This document shows positions 17,392 through 27,348 of a stretch of DNA of 64,000 bases, in pieces. This DNA comes from Massiliimalia sp050943535 (GTDB lineage Bacteria > Bacillota > Clostridia > Oscillospirales > Ruminococcaceae): positions 124,001 to 188,000 of the forward strand of contig JBMNPJ010000003.1 in NCBI GenBank assembly GCA_050943535.1. The letters are read 5' to 3'. The stretch's first letter is position 1. Every line of letters begins with the position of its first letter. The translations under genes and the position numbers were made by a program. Below the pieces are notes generated by a model, which searched no databases, was not told where the DNA came from, and worked only from the letters and a program-made list of their open reading frames with translations.

Positions 17392-17975
17392 TGGAGTGGA
17401 AAAAAGCAGAAATAGAAGACTTAAAGCGAATTTATCCCAGAATTCCTCAGGACTTTGCGGTGAATGAATATCCTCAGCAAGAGTTTATGGAACAGATGAT
17501 GAATCAGGGACTCATGGAAGGAATGATCTTTTCCCGGAATGGAAAAGAATGTGGGTATGCCTTTTATCAGTTTGGCACCCAGTACCGAGTGGTGCTGCTC
17601 AGCTTGCTGGCAGTGTTTGCAGAATATCGGGGAACCGGTGCAGGACAGGAAATTTTGTCCCTCTTAAAAGAAATCTTTCAGGATTGGAACGGGCTGTATG
17701 CAGAGGTGGAAAAACCGGAATTCGGAGAAAATGAGCAGGAAAAAGATCTGCGCAATCGGCGAATTCGTTTTTATGAAAGATCAGGATTTGTTCAGGGAAT
17801 CCGGGAAAATCATTATGTCATGTGGGGAGTACCTTACCGGATTATGATTTTGCCTTTGAAAAAACCGGTTTCCTGGTTAGATGATTGTACCCGACCGGCG
17901 TTTCATGATATTTATGATAAAATACTCACATCAAAAAATGCCCACCGAATGGTTTTTGATCCACCAAAAGCCTGA
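17391..17975 (+). CDS. GNAT-family N-acetyltransferase
   Basis: The 194-aa protein has the acetyl-CoA loop pattern EYRGTGAGQEIL (about residues 77-88) and a C-terminal RRIRFYERSGF motif, both typical of GNAT folds. The substrate is unknown. Its ATG shares one base with the TAA of the radical SAM gene, so the two are translationally coupled. Confidence 0.75.
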   Translation: MEWKKAEIEDLKRIYPRIPQDFAVNEYPQQEFMEQMMNQGLMEGMIFSRNGKECGYAFYQFGTQYRVVLLSLLAVFAEYRGTGAGQEILSLLKEIFQDWNGLYAEVEKPEFGENEQEKDLRNRRIRFYERSGFVQGIRENHYVMWGVPYRIMILPLKKPVSWLDDCTRPAFHDIYDKILTSKNAHRMVFDPPKA

Positions 17976-18087
17976 GAAATGTTTCAAAAAAATAGAATTT
18001 ATGTGAGAAAAACTGACAAATCACAGTGTGCTTTTGCAAATAATACACACTATAGTTACAAAATTGACATTTTTAGATGAATTTCTA

Positions 18088-18116
18088 TTGAAAAAAATAA
18101 GGGAACGGTGTAGTAT
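18088..18116 (+). promoter_or_regulatory. promoter of the purine-permease leader
   Basis: TTGAAA, a 17-nt spacer and TAGTAT. An alternative TTGACA at 18064-18069 pairs only with a poor -10. Either gives a leader of about 200 nt. Confidence 0.55.
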
Positions 18117-18122
18117 TATTCC

Positions 18123-18300
18123 TGTAGCAGATTGATGCTTCATTCGTTTTGGATATGGACAGACAGCAAAAAATAGGATGGGAACAGGGTTATGATTTTT
18201 GTCCAGACTGTTTGGCTGTGCATATCCTGATTTTTCCACAGAAACACCGGTATTACTTTTCCTGATTTTGGGAGTTGTCTGCCGGTTTAATTTTTTCAAT
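18123..18300 (+). promoter_or_regulatory. structured 5' leader of the NCS2 permease, class unknown
   Basis: GGATATG and CATATCC, about 60 nt apart, can close a multi-helix domain, with CAGC/GCTG stacking inside. Further down ACCGG and CCGGT can pair just before TTTAATTTTTT, a terminator-like element. The canonical purine riboswitch core is absent. This may be a riboswitch or attenuator of another class, or chance pairing. Confidence 0.4.
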
Positions 18301-18316
18301 GGGAGGAAAAACGTAT

Positions 18317-19717
18317 ATGCTGGAAAAATTTTTCAAACTGAAGGAAAACGGCACCACAGTTCGTACAGAAGTTGTAGCCGGTATTACAACCTTCATCACC
18401 ATGGCGTACATTTTGGCGGTAAACCCGCAGGTACTGTCTGATCCGCTGAACATTATGGAACAGCCGACCGAAGCACAGATGGTATTTAACGGTGTATTCT
18501 TCGCAACCTGTATCGCCGCATTTGTAGGTACCCTTTTGATGGGTGTACTGGCAAAAGTTCCTTTTGCACAGGCTCCTGGTATGGGACTGAACGCATTTTT
18601 TGCTTATACCTTGATGCTGGGCATGGGACTGAGCTACAGCGCTTCTTTGGGTGTTGTATTCATTTCCGGTATTCTGTTTATTTTGATTACCATTTTAGGC
18701 TTCCGGGAAGCAATTGTGAAAGCAATTCCTCACAATATCAAAGTGGCTATTTCCGGTGGTATTGGTGTATTTTTGGCATTTGTAGGCCTTAAAAACGCTG
18801 GACTGGTTGTTGCAAATGATTCAACCTTTGTTGCTTTGGCTGATTTCTCTAAAATTGCAGATCCAGAATCTCACAGCGCAGTAATGGCAGCTTTGCTGGC
18901 AGTCATTGGTTTGATTATTATTGGTGCTCTGCTGAAACTGAAAGTAAGAGGCGGCATCCTGATTGGTATCATTGCGACTACGATTATTGGTATCCCTATG
19001 GGTGTTACCAATTTGAGTGTAAAACTGCCGAACATTGGCGAACAGTTCCAGGACTTTATGGATGTATCCTTGTTCTCTTTTGCTGGTGGTTTAGGCGAAT
19101 TGTTTGCAGGCAAAAATATTCTGCAGGCAATTGCAACTGTTGTAATTTTGGTAATTTCTTTCTCTTTGGTAGATATGTTTGACACCATCGGTACCTTGCT
19201 GGGTACTGCCAGAAGAGCAAACCTGTTGGATGAAAAAGGTGAAATGCCTCGGATGAAACAGGCTTTGATGTGTGATGCGATTGCAACTACTGTAGGTGCT
19301 ATGACTGGTACCTCTACTGTAACAACCTTTGTAGAATCCGGTTCTGGTATTGCAGAAGGCGGACGTACAGGCTTGACCTCTGTTGTGACCGCTATCCTGT
19401 TCCTGCTGTCTCTGTTCCTGGCTCCGTTTATCGGAATTATTCCTTCTGCAGCAACTGCTCCTGCTTTGATTGTAGTAGGTGCTATGATGATTGCAGGAAT
19501 TAGAGATTTGGATTTTGATGATATGTCCGAATGTATTCCAGCATTCTTGACCATTATCATGATGCCTTTGACCTATTCTATTGCAAACGGTATCGCATTT
19601 GGTTTGATTTCTTACTGCACCATTAAATTGTTCTCTGGAAAAATCAAAGAAACCAATATCCTGACCTGGATTATTGCTGCACTCTTTGTAATTCGTTTCT
19701 TCCTGATTGCAATGTGA
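18317..19717 (+). CDS. NCS2-family purine permease (AzgA/PbuG type)
   Basis: The 466-aa membrane protein starts MLEKFFKLKENGTTVRTE and continues with VVAGITTFITMAYIL, the typical opening of the AzgA/PbuG (guanine/hypoxanthine/adenine) branch. ESGSGIAEGGRTGLTS is its conserved substrate region. About 12-14 membrane segments are visible. Proton-coupled uptake of purine bases is known for the family; the exact base is not readable. ATG 18317 follows GGGAGGA. A long structured leader precedes it. Confidence 0.88.
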   Translation: MLEKFFKLKENGTTVRTEVVAGITTFITMAYILAVNPQVLSDPLNIMEQPTEAQMVFNGVFFATCIAAFVGTLLMGVLAKVPFAQAPGMGLNAFFAYTLMLGMGLSYSASLGVVFISGILFILITILGFREAIVKAIPHNIKVAISGGIGVFLAFVGLKNAGLVVANDSTFVALADFSKIADPESHSAVMAALLAVIGLIIIGALLKLKVRGGILIGIIATTIIGIPMGVTNLSVKLPNIGEQFQDFMDVSLFSFAGGLGELFAGKNILQAIATVVILVISFSLVDMFDTIGTLLGTARRANLLDEKGEMPRMKQALMCDAIATTVGAMTGTSTVTTFVESGSGIAEGGRTGLTSVVTAILFLLSLFLAPFIGIIPSAATAPALIVVGAMMIAGIRDLDFDDMSECIPAFLTIIMMPLTYSIANGIAFGLISYCTIKLFSGKIKETNILTWIIAALFVIRFFLIAM

Positions 19718-19731
19718 TTTAATTTCGCAAA

Positions 19732-19765
19732 AAAAGACCGTCCTGATTGGACGGTCTTTTCGTTT
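19732..19765. terminator. bidirectional terminator between convergent genes
   Basis: AAAAGACCGTCC (19732-19743) and GGACGGTCTTTT (19749-19760) form a perfect stem. It sits between the permease and the AraC gene. Confidence 0.9.
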
Positions 19766-19774
19766 ATCAGGGAA

Positions 19775-20665
19775 TTATACCTGATGAAACGGGTCAGGCA
19801 CTTCTTCTCCATTATTAAATTTTTTTCGATATTCACTGGGACTGATTCCATACAGACTGTGAAACCGGTTGGAAAAATAATTGTAATCGTTAAACCCTAC
19901 TCGATAGGCAATTTCTGCAACAGATTGATTGGACATGACCAAAAGTGTAGCGGCATTTTTTAGCCGGTAGCTGCTGATAAATTTTACTGGAGAAGTTCCA
20001 AACTGCTTTTTAAACAAATTGCAAAAGTATTCTCGGCTGATTCCCAGATAAGCGGCAATCTCTGATACGGAAATATTTTTGTGATAATAAAATTTAATAT
20101 ATTCGATGGCAAGATCTAAATGACTGGATAAGGGGGTGGAAATGGTGTGAAGGTTTTCCATAGCGTTTTCTGTAACAATGTACTGGTACATAATGTCTAA
20201 AAATAAAGACATCACTTTAATGTCTACAAAGTGTTTTTTATCCTGGCAAAAGGTGAGAAGCTGATTGAAAAGCTGGTCAAAAGGGGTAGAATCAGATGCC
20301 ATATGTACAGGACGCTGAGCGGTAATGGAGGCGCGCAGAAGAAACTGTGACATGTCATATCCCCCTAACCCTCCGTTAAACGCAATCCAAGAGTATTCCC
20401 AAGGATCATTTTCATCTGCTTGGTAATAGGTGACCTCTCCCGGGAAGATGAAAAAGGTACAGCCTTTTTTCAAATGGTACACGGTATTTTGTGTTTTAAA
20501 GGTTCCTTTTCCGGAATGAATATATACCATGAGATAATAGGTGCGCACAAAAGGACCATAGGCATGTTTAGGTACGCACGGTTGATGGCCGCAAAATAGG
20601 ATTTGGGTGGTCGCAATAGATAAATTGTCAAAATAATATTCCGTTACATTGTCATAATTTACCAT
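19775..20665 (-). CDS. AraC-family transcriptional regulator
   Basis: About 296 aa: an N-terminal cupin-like ligand domain (about 1-150) and a C-terminal pair of helix-turn-helix motifs (ISVSEIAAYLGISREYFCNLF and SVAEIAYRVGFNDYNYFSNRF), followed by YGISPSEYRK. Start M at 20665 is taken rather than an upstream in-frame Met (20740) because it matches the usual N-terminal length; the SD (GGGGAA) is weak. Divergent from the adjacent ABC transporter operon, so it probably controls that operon in response to a sugar. Confidence 0.85.
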   Translation of the reverse strand: MVNYDNVTEYYFDNLSIATTQILFCGHQPCVPKHAYGPFVRTYYLMVYIHSGKGTFKTQNTVYHLKKGCTFFIFPGEVTYYQADENDPWEYSWIAFNGGLGGYDMSQFLLRASITAQRPVHMASDSTPFDQLFNQLLTFCQDKKHFVDIKVMSLFLDIMYQYIVTENAMENLHTISTPLSSHLDLAIEYIKFYYHKNISVSEIAAYLGISREYFCNLFKKQFGTSPVKFISSYRLKNAATLLVMSNQSVAEIAYRVGFNDYNYFSNRFHSLYGISPSEYRKKFNNGEEVPDPFHQV

Positions 20666-20908
20666 AAAAAATTCCCCACATTTTTTACACGATATTACAA
20701 AATTGTATATATTTTTAATTTTAGTATATATGAAACACAAAAATTTTGCAATATACTATTCGTAGAAACAAACAAAAAATATTTATTATTCCTTTATTTT
20801 TATGCATTTTGTTTATGATTTAACATATTATTAGAAATTGAAACATAAATTAATTTATTATTTTTAACAGCAGTAACATATTAAACCATCTTAAAGGAGG
20901 AATTTTGT

Positions 20909-22555
20909 ATGAGAAAAGTAATCACATTTTTACTGGCTATGGCATTAATGTCCAGTACCTTAGTAGGATGCGGCGGCAGTGGAGATGATAAGGAAACTTC
21001 TTCAGGTTCCGCAGCAACTGGTGAAAAGAGCACCGAGCCAATCACCTTGACTGCTTTTAAAAATGGGGTAGAATCTCCTACCAACTGGGAATGGGGCATG
21101 GATCCTACTTCTCAGGAAATTACTAAGAAAACAGGAGTTACCATCGACGTTACCTGTGCTGCTACCGATGACAACACAGAACTGACAACCATGCTGGCTT
21201 CCGGTGAAGACCTGCCGGACTTTATTATTACCAATGCATATGGACCAATTCGTCCGCTGTTGGTTGACCAGGGCTTTGCACTTCCTTTGAATGAACTGGC
21301 TGACAAATATGACCCAGAATTCTGGGATGTACTGCCTAAGGATATGGATAAGATTTATGAAGAAGAAGACGGAAACTTTTATTGTGTTGTTGACTGGTAC
21401 GGTGACCCGGATCAGTATGATGAACAGATTTTAAATAGCCGTGGACCAATCAGTGTCAGCATTAAAAAAGAATTTTATGATGAAATCGGTCGTCCGGAAA
21501 TTACTTCCTGGGATCAGTATGTAGATGTTGTAAAACAGATTATGGAAAAACATCCGGAAGTGACCAATGGGGTTTGGACTGATGCAGCAAGCGACCCAAC
21601 CAGCAACAGCAATATGATTAATCTGTTTGCTAGAATGTACGGAGCAAACAACTCTTACTTTGAATTCAGCGGCGATCAGCTTGAGATGGTAATGACTCAG
21701 CCGTACTATAAAGAAGCCTTGAAGATGGCTAACGATCTGTATCAGGAAGGACTGTTTAACTCTGAACAGTTTGCATATAAACAGGATCAGACCAAGGGCG
21801 TTTATCAGGCACAGAATTTGGTAAGCTTTATTGGATATTATTGGAACTTGATTGATGGTATTGGAAATACCTATGACGTTACTTACGAAACCATTGAATT
21901 CCCAATGCCGGAAGGAAAATCTTCTGAGGAATTAAAGATTCACGATGACTATTATGGTGTAGGAAGCAGCGGTGTATTCATTACTACCAGCACAGAACAC
22001 CCAGATCGCTGCATCCAGTATTTGGACTTTATGCTGAGCCAGGACGGACAGCTGTTGCAGCGGTACGGTGTAGAAGGAATCACCTGGGAAAAAGATGATC
22101 AGGGAAGACCAAAAGACACTCAGACTAAGATTGACGCAGACAAACAGGGTACCGAAGTGCTTCAGAGAGAATACGGTGTTTACAACTATAACTTCTCTTG
22201 GCTGACTTCCAACTCTATTTTGGCATATGGTGCTCATAATACTTATCAGAATTACCCATGTATGCTGCCTGACTTTGAAATTATGGCTCCTCATCAGCAG
22301 AATGAACGGTTTGCTGATTTGACCGTAGGTTTGACCAATACAGATGAATTGGTACTCAAAGAACAGATCTGGGATATCTGGAAACAGGGTGTTGCAAGCG
22401 TTGTTAGTGCCAGCAGCGACGCAGCCTTTGAAGAAGCTTATGAAAAATTTATGAGCGATTTGGATAAAGCTGGTATTGACAAATTGTGTGAATATTTCCA
22501 GGCAAATGCGGATAAATGGACTGACAGAGGCATTGAAAACAATCTGGCAAGATAA
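20909..22555 (+). CDS. extracellular solute-binding lipoprotein (LplA-like)
   Basis: The 548-aa secreted protein has a lipoprotein signal peptide with lipobox LVGC (C21) and a family-1 solute-binding fold of the large LplA type (about 500 aa). It should sit on the outer face of the membrane and feed the two permeases downstream. Substrate is probably a mono- or oligosaccharide, judged from family and the AraC neighbour only. No ATPase gene is in this operon; such CUT1 systems commonly share an MsmK-type ATPase. Confidence 0.85.
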   Translation: MRKVITFLLAMALMSSTLVGCGGSGDDKETSSGSAATGEKSTEPITLTAFKNGVESPTNWEWGMDPTSQEITKKTGVTIDVTCAATDDNTELTTMLASGEDLPDFIITNAYGPIRPLLVDQGFALPLNELADKYDPEFWDVLPKDMDKIYEEEDGNFYCVVDWYGDPDQYDEQILNSRGPISVSIKKEFYDEIGRPEITSWDQYVDVVKQIMEKHPEVTNGVWTDAASDPTSNSNMINLFARMYGANNSYFEFSGDQLEMVMTQPYYKEALKMANDLYQEGLFNSEQFAYKQDQTKGVYQAQNLVSFIGYYWNLIDGIGNTYDVTYETIEFPMPEGKSSEELKIHDDYYGVGSSGVFITTSTEHPDRCIQYLDFMLSQDGQLLQRYGVEGITWEKDDQGRPKDTQTKIDADKQGTEVLQREYGVYNYNFSWLTSNSILAYGAHNTYQNYPCMLPDFEIMAPHQQNERFADLTVGLTNTDELVLKEQIWDIWKQGVASVVSASSDAAFEEAYEKFMSDLDKAGIDKLCEYFQANADKWTDRGIENNLAR

Positions 22556-22645
22556 TGTTGGGATGATCCTTCATTTGGGCTGCTCCGTTTTCATCTGAGA
22601 GCGGAGCAGCTTTTGTTGTAAAAAGGTTTTGTTAGGAGGCGCGTT

Positions 22646-23587
22646 ATGAGAAAGACCAAACAGTCCAAAAAACATTCCGGATGGCGGGAGTTAGTAAGGC
22701 AGAAAGATTTACAGCTGATGGTATTGCCGGCTTTGATCTGTATTATCTTATTTAATATTGCTCCGCTGTTTGGATTACAGATTGCATTTAAAGACTATAA
22801 ACTGAACTTGGGGATTTTTGACAGTCCATGGGCTGGACTCAAGCATTTTGAAGCAATTTTCACAGATACCAATATTGTAGACGTTATGATCAACACTTTG
22901 GGGCTTTCTTTAATCAAAGGATTTGTCATCCTGCCCCTTCCGATTATATTTGCTTTGCTTTTAAACGAAGTAACCACACCTTGGTTTAAAAAGACCGTGC
23001 AGACAGTCAGCTATTTTCCATACTTCCTGTCTTGGTCTGTTGTAGCATTGATGGCTACTTCCTGGCTTTCTCCTCAAAGCGGGTTTATCAATGGATTTTT
23101 AACCAGTGTGGGTCTGATTGATGAACCATATTTCTTCCTTGGAAAACCAGAGGCATTCTGGACCATTTCCGTTGTTTTGGATATCTGGAAAAATATTGGT
23201 TATTCCTCTATTATTTATATGGCAGCAATGTCCAACGTGGATCAGGAAGTTATGGAAGCAGCGGTTATTGACGGTGCAGGGCGGTTCCGCCGGATTTGGC
23301 ATGTAACCATTCCAGCAATTCTTCCGACCATTATGATTATGCTGATTTTGAATGTGGGAAATCTGCTCAAAGGCGGCTCCAACTTTGATATCAGCTACAA
23401 CTTGGGAAATGTACTCAACCAGACTCGTTCTGAAATTTTGGATACCTATGTGCTGAAAGTTGGTATTACCATGGCGCGGTTCTCTTATGCAACTGCAATC
23501 GGTTTGCTGCAGAGTGTTGTATCTGCAATTCTGCTTGTTTTAGCCAATACATTCAGTAAGATTACCACCCACGAAAGCTTTTTCTGA
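22646..23587 (+). CDS. sugar ABC transporter permease (LplB-like)
   Basis: The 313-aa membrane protein has about six membrane segments and the EAA loop EAAVIDGAGRFRRIWHVTIP that contacts the ATPase. It follows the binding protein by 90 nt with a GGAGGCG SD and is cotranscribed with the second permease. Confidence 0.88.
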   Translation: MRKTKQSKKHSGWRELVRQKDLQLMVLPALICIILFNIAPLFGLQIAFKDYKLNLGIFDSPWAGLKHFEAIFTDTNIVDVMINTLGLSLIKGFVILPLPIIFALLLNEVTTPWFKKTVQTVSYFPYFLSWSVVALMATSWLSPQSGFINGFLTSVGLIDEPYFFLGKPEAFWTISVVLDIWKNIGYSSIIYMAAMSNVDQEVMEAAVIDGAGRFRRIWHVTIPAILPTIMIMLILNVGNLLKGGSNFDISYNLGNVLNQTRSEILDTYVLKVGITMARFSYATAIGLLQSVVSAILLVLANTFSKITTHESFF

Positions 23588-23607
23588 TTGGAAAGGAGGA
23601 ACTTGTT

Positions 23608-24513
23608 GTGAAACAGAAAACCGAACGAAAATTATGGCAGAAATTCGGTGCATTTGATGTTGTAATTTACATATTATTAGCTGTCATTACTTTTTCTATG
23701 CTGTTTCCATTCTGGAATGCAGTTGTCCTCTCTTTCAATGAGGGAAAGGATGCACAGATGGGCGGAATTTACTTTTGGCCCAGAAAATTTACCTTGGCAA
23801 ACTATGAAAAGGTGTTTACCGATCCGGCGATTTGGAGAGCGTTTTTTGTTTCTGTGGTTCGTACCATTTTGGGTACCGTCACTACGTTGATTGTAACACC
23901 GTTATTTGCATATGCTTTAAGTAAACCACACCTGAAGTTTCGGAAATTCTATATGGGAATCATGCTGGTTTCCATGTACTTTAACGGTGGGATGATCCCA
24001 ACCTATTTGGTAATTAAAAATCTGGGACTGATCAACAATTTCTGGGTATACATTGTAACCTGGATGTTTAACGCATTTTACGCTACCATCTTCTTATCAT
24101 TCTTCCGGGGATTGCCAAACAGTTTGTTTGAATCTGCAAAAATTGACGGTGCAGGGGAATGGACCATTTTCTTTAAACTGGTAATTCCGCTTTCTAAACC
24201 AGTTATGGCAGCAGTTGGATTGTTTGTAGCCGTAAACCACTGGAATGCATGGCAGGATAACCTGTTGTATGTAAAAGATGAAAAACTCAATACCCTGTCC
24301 TTCCTGTTTGTAAAAATGATTAAGGCACAGGAATCCTTGGAAGGGCTGGCAGCGCAGACCGGGGTAGGGGAATTGTCAAAATTGGCGGATGTGAGCTCTA
24401 CTACCATTCAGCTGGCGACAATGATGGTTGCGGTTATTCCAATTATTTGTGTATATCCCTTTGTACAGAAATATTTTGCATCCGGTATGATGATCGGATC
24501 AATTAAAGGATAA
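23608..24513 (+). CDS. sugar ABC transporter permease (LplC/YtcP-like)
   Basis: The 301-aa partner permease has six membrane segments and the EAA-type loop ESAKIDGAGEWTIFFKLVIP. A GTG start after AAAGGAGGAACTTGTT is used. The two permeases form the channel of the CUT1-type importer. Confidence 0.87.
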   Translation: MKQKTERKLWQKFGAFDVVIYILLAVITFSMLFPFWNAVVLSFNEGKDAQMGGIYFWPRKFTLANYEKVFTDPAIWRAFFVSVVRTILGTVTTLIVTPLFAYALSKPHLKFRKFYMGIMLVSMYFNGGMIPTYLVIKNLGLINNFWVYIVTWMFNAFYATIFLSFFRGLPNSLFESAKIDGAGEWTIFFKLVIPLSKPVMAAVGLFVAVNHWNAWQDNLLYVKDEKLNTLSFLFVKMIKAQESLEGLAAQTGVGELSKLADVSSTTIQLATMMVAVIPIICVYPFVQKYFASGMMIGSIKG

Positions 24514-24528
24514 ATAGGAGGACACAGT

Positions 24529-25695
24529 ATGATGAAATCAGATGGAATTCATTCCATGGTGGCATATGAGGATATGTCACCTGGTGCAAAGAAAATGAGG
24601 GATTTTTATTCCTTAAAACAGGATGCCGGAATCTATCAGCAGGAGTTTGGCTACTATTCTCTGGACCGCTGGAAAAATGAAGGCTATTTAAAACAGGATG
24701 TCACCCAGGAAGAACTGGCAAAACTGTTTGGCTTTGATCCGCCTGGCAAACATTCCTTGGGAGGACTGGGATGGTGCGAAGCTGGATTCAGCCCAATCTT
24801 TGAAGAAAAACAGCTGGAAGATAGTGGAGACTATGAAATTGTACAGGATTTCGCTGGAAGAGCTGTAAAATACTTTAAAAACAGACGCCAGGGATTTATG
24901 CCGGAATATGTGGATCATCCAGTCAAAGACATGAAATCCTGGGAAGAAAAATGTAAATGGCGGATGGATCCTAAAACACCGGAACGTTATGTCAATCTGA
25001 AAGCTCAGATGGAAGCTGCTCAGAAAGCTGCCGGGGAAGGACAGGTAATCTGTCAGCAGGTTGTAGGCGGATATATGTACCTGCGCAGTTTGATGGGACC
25101 GCTGGACTTAATGTATCTGCTTTACGATGATCCGGATTTAATTCATGAATGCATGAAAACCTGGTTTGAGCTGGCAGATGCAGTGATTGCAGAACATCAA
25201 AAATATGTAACGCTGGATGAAATTTTCTTTGGGGAAGACATTTGCTATAACCATGGTTCTTTGATTTCTAAAGACATGATTCGTGAGTTCTTGTTCCCAT
25301 ATTATCAGCAGCTTTTGACCAACGCAAAGAAACGGCAGATTGACAAGAACAGAAAACTGTATTTCCAGCTGGACACAGACGGTTTCTCTGACGATGTTAT
25401 TGATCTGTACCGTGAAGGAATTGGTATGGATTTCCTCAGTCCTTTTGAAGTAGCATCTGGATGTGATGTAGTACGAACCGGGAAGGAATATCCGGACTTA
25501 TTGATTTCAGGCGGAATTGATAAGCGGATTTTGGCTTCTACCAAAGATGCCATTGACCGGGAGCTGGATCGGATTATGCCGGTAATGAAACATCGTGGCG
25601 GATATATTCCTACCTGCGACCATGGGGTACCGGAAGAAGTTAGCTTTGAAAATTATATGCATTACCGTAAACGGATGCTGGAATACGCAAAATAA
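24529..25695 (+). CDS. uroporphyrinogen decarboxylase (URO-D) family protein
   Basis: The 388-aa protein has the TIM-barrel pattern of the URO-D/MtaA-like family (for example MDFLSPFEVASGCDV and LISGGIDKRIL). True HemE is shorter, and this copy sits in a sugar-transport operon rather than among heme genes, so a corrinoid-dependent methyl transfer or an unknown catabolic role is more likely. It starts 15 nt after the permease behind AGGAGG. What it acts on is not known. Confidence 0.75.
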   Translation: MMKSDGIHSMVAYEDMSPGAKKMRDFYSLKQDAGIYQQEFGYYSLDRWKNEGYLKQDVTQEELAKLFGFDPPGKHSLGGLGWCEAGFSPIFEEKQLEDSGDYEIVQDFAGRAVKYFKNRRQGFMPEYVDHPVKDMKSWEEKCKWRMDPKTPERYVNLKAQMEAAQKAAGEGQVICQQVVGGYMYLRSLMGPLDLMYLLYDDPDLIHECMKTWFELADAVIAEHQKYVTLDEIFFGEDICYNHGSLISKDMIREFLFPYYQQLLTNAKKRQIDKNRKLYFQLDTDGFSDDVIDLYREGIGMDFLSPFEVASGCDVVRTGKEYPDLLISGGIDKRILASTKDAIDRELDRIMPVMKHRGGYIPTCDHGVPEEVSFENYMHYRKRMLEYAK

Positions 25696-25744
25696 CCATA
25701 AAAAGGTGCCGGGAAGAATTTATCCGGGCATCTTTTCTGAAAAA

Positions 25745-25783
25745 CAATGGCAGGAATTTTCCTGCCATTGTTTTTGTTTTATT
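25745..25783. terminator. terminator of the ABC transporter operon
   Basis: CAATGGCAGGAA pairs with TTCCTGCCATTG around a 2-nt loop (25745-25770), followed by TTTTTGTTTTATT. A weaker hairpin lies just before it at 25700-25738. Confidence 0.9.
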
Positions 25784-25799
25784 AATCTTCTTTTTGCAT

Positions 25800-27191
25800 T
25801 TAGGAGGATATGGTATCTTTGGTGAATCCTGCGACTTTCATTCTTCGCCGCAGCCAGCCGCCTTGTAAATAATATCCTACAAAGCAGAGTGAAGTCAGTG
25901 ACCAGCTGATTGGATAGCTGATGATTACCATGGTCAAGGTTGGACGGAATGCCTCTACGGCCAAAATCCAGATTACCCGAAGAGCGCATACTCCCACACA
26001 GGTAATGATGGTAGGAATCAGAGAATCCCCTGCTCCGCGGACTGCACCGGAAAAAATTTCAATGCACACATAGGTAAAATAAAAGGGAACTAGGGTGTGC
26101 AAAATATCCATTCCGATTTTTAAAACAGCGGCATCCTGAGTAAACAATCCATAAATATATTGTCCGCTAAGCAATAGAATTCCACTTAATCCCAATGCAG
26201 TGCCAAACGCCATTCCCAGACAAACCACCACGCTTTTTCGCACTCGGTCGATCTTTTTGGCACCGAAGTTTTGCCCAGTAAAGGTAGTAATAGCAATCCC
26301 AAAGGCACCCATAATCATCCAGAACAGACCGTCAATTTTGCTGTACGCCGTCCAGGCCGCAATGGTGTCGGTTCCAAACTGGTTGATGCTTGCCTGAATA
26401 ATGATGTTGGACATGGAGTACATAATGGACTGCAGTCCTGCTGGAATCCCGATCTGTATAATGCTTTTTAAAATTGAACCGGTAAACCGAATTTCTCGGA
26501 TATTCAGCTGGAACATGCTGACGCTTCGGATCAAGGTCACCAGTACCAGAATAGCACTGATCAGCTGAGACAGAATGGTAGCCAAAGCGGCACCCAATAC
26601 TCCCAGCTTGAAAACCAGTACAAACAATAAGTCTAAAACTACATTAACAATGCAGCATACAATGAGAAAATACAAAGGACGTTTGGAATCGCCCACTGCA
26701 CGCAGAATCCCGGAACCCATATTATAGATTAAGTTGGGAATCATTCCGCAGAAATATACCCGGATATAGATGACAGAATAATTCATAATATCATCCGGCG
26801 TCCCCATGGCTTTTAATGCCAGAGGAGAGAAAATTAAACCAATTGCCATAATCACAGCGCCCCCTGCCAGTGACAGGGCAGTTGCAGTGTGAACAGCCTT
26901 ACTGGTTTCGTCCGGTTTGCCGGCTCCGTAATACTGAGAAATAATAACAGTTGCACCGGAAGAAAGCCCTACAAAAAAGCCTACCAACAGGTTAATCAGT
27001 GTCCCAGTAGGGCCGCCTACTGCGGCAAGGGCTTCTTTTCCTACAAATTGTCCTACAATAATGGCGTCAACAGTGTTGTAAAGCTGCTGAAAAAAGGTTC
27101 CCAATAAAATGGGGAAAAAGAATACTAGCAGCTGTTTCCAGATGACACCCTCTGTAATTCCATTTGCCTGAATATTTTGTCTCATAATCAT
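25800..27191 (-). CDS. MATE-family efflux transporter
   Basis: About 463 aa with 12 predicted membrane segments and two homologous MatE halves. ILLGTFFQQLYNTVDAIIVGQFVG and GPTGTLINLLVGFFVGLSSGATVIISQYYGA-type segments at the N-terminus are typical of the family. It is presumably a Na+ or H+ driven exporter of cationic compounds; the substrate is unknown. The start at 27191 follows AAAGGAGC; an in-frame Met at 27227 lies upstream of the SD. Confidence 0.9.
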   Translation of the reverse strand: MIMRQNIQANGITEGVIWKQLLVFFFPILLGTFFQQLYNTVDAIIVGQFVGKEALAAVGGPTGTLINLLVGFFVGLSSGATVIISQYYGAGKPDETSKAVHTATALSLAGGAVIMAIGLIFSPLALKAMGTPDDIMNYSVIYIRVYFCGMIPNLIYNMGSGILRAVGDSKRPLYFLIVCCIVNVVLDLLFVLVFKLGVLGAALATILSQLISAILVLVTLIRSVSMFQLNIREIRFTGSILKSIIQIGIPAGLQSIMYSMSNIIIQASINQFGTDTIAAWTAYSKIDGLFWMIMGAFGIAITTFTGQNFGAKKIDRVRKSVVVCLGMAFGTALGLSGILLLSGQYIYGLFTQDAAVLKIGMDILHTLVPFYFTYVCIEIFSGAVRGAGDSLIPTIITCVGVCALRVIWILAVEAFRPTLTMVIISYPISWSLTSLCFVGYYLQGGWLRRRMKVAGFTKDTISS

Positions 27192-27273
27192 GCAAAGCTC
27201 CTTTTTATACCTGATTATTTTCATCATAACACAGGAAATTTACTTTGTCTACCAATTCAAATTGTATGCAAAA

Positions 27274-27318
27274 TTGTCCCCTGATACTTGCAAAAAAGCA
27301 GATATCAGGGGACAAAAT
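27274..27318 (-). terminator. terminator of the cysK-isc operon
   Basis: A perfect 13-bp stem (TTGTCCCCTGATA / TATCAGGGGACAA) around a 16-nt loop, between rrf2 and the MATE gene. Confidence 0.7.
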
Positions 27319-27348
27319 AATGTTATTTGTCATAAATATGACAGAAAG

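Noticed and set aside
18123..18300. Canonical purine riboswitch before the NCS2 permease
   Set aside because: The conserved core residues of purine aptamers (TATA before P2, TCTACC between P2 and P3) are absent, so I report only an unclassified leader.
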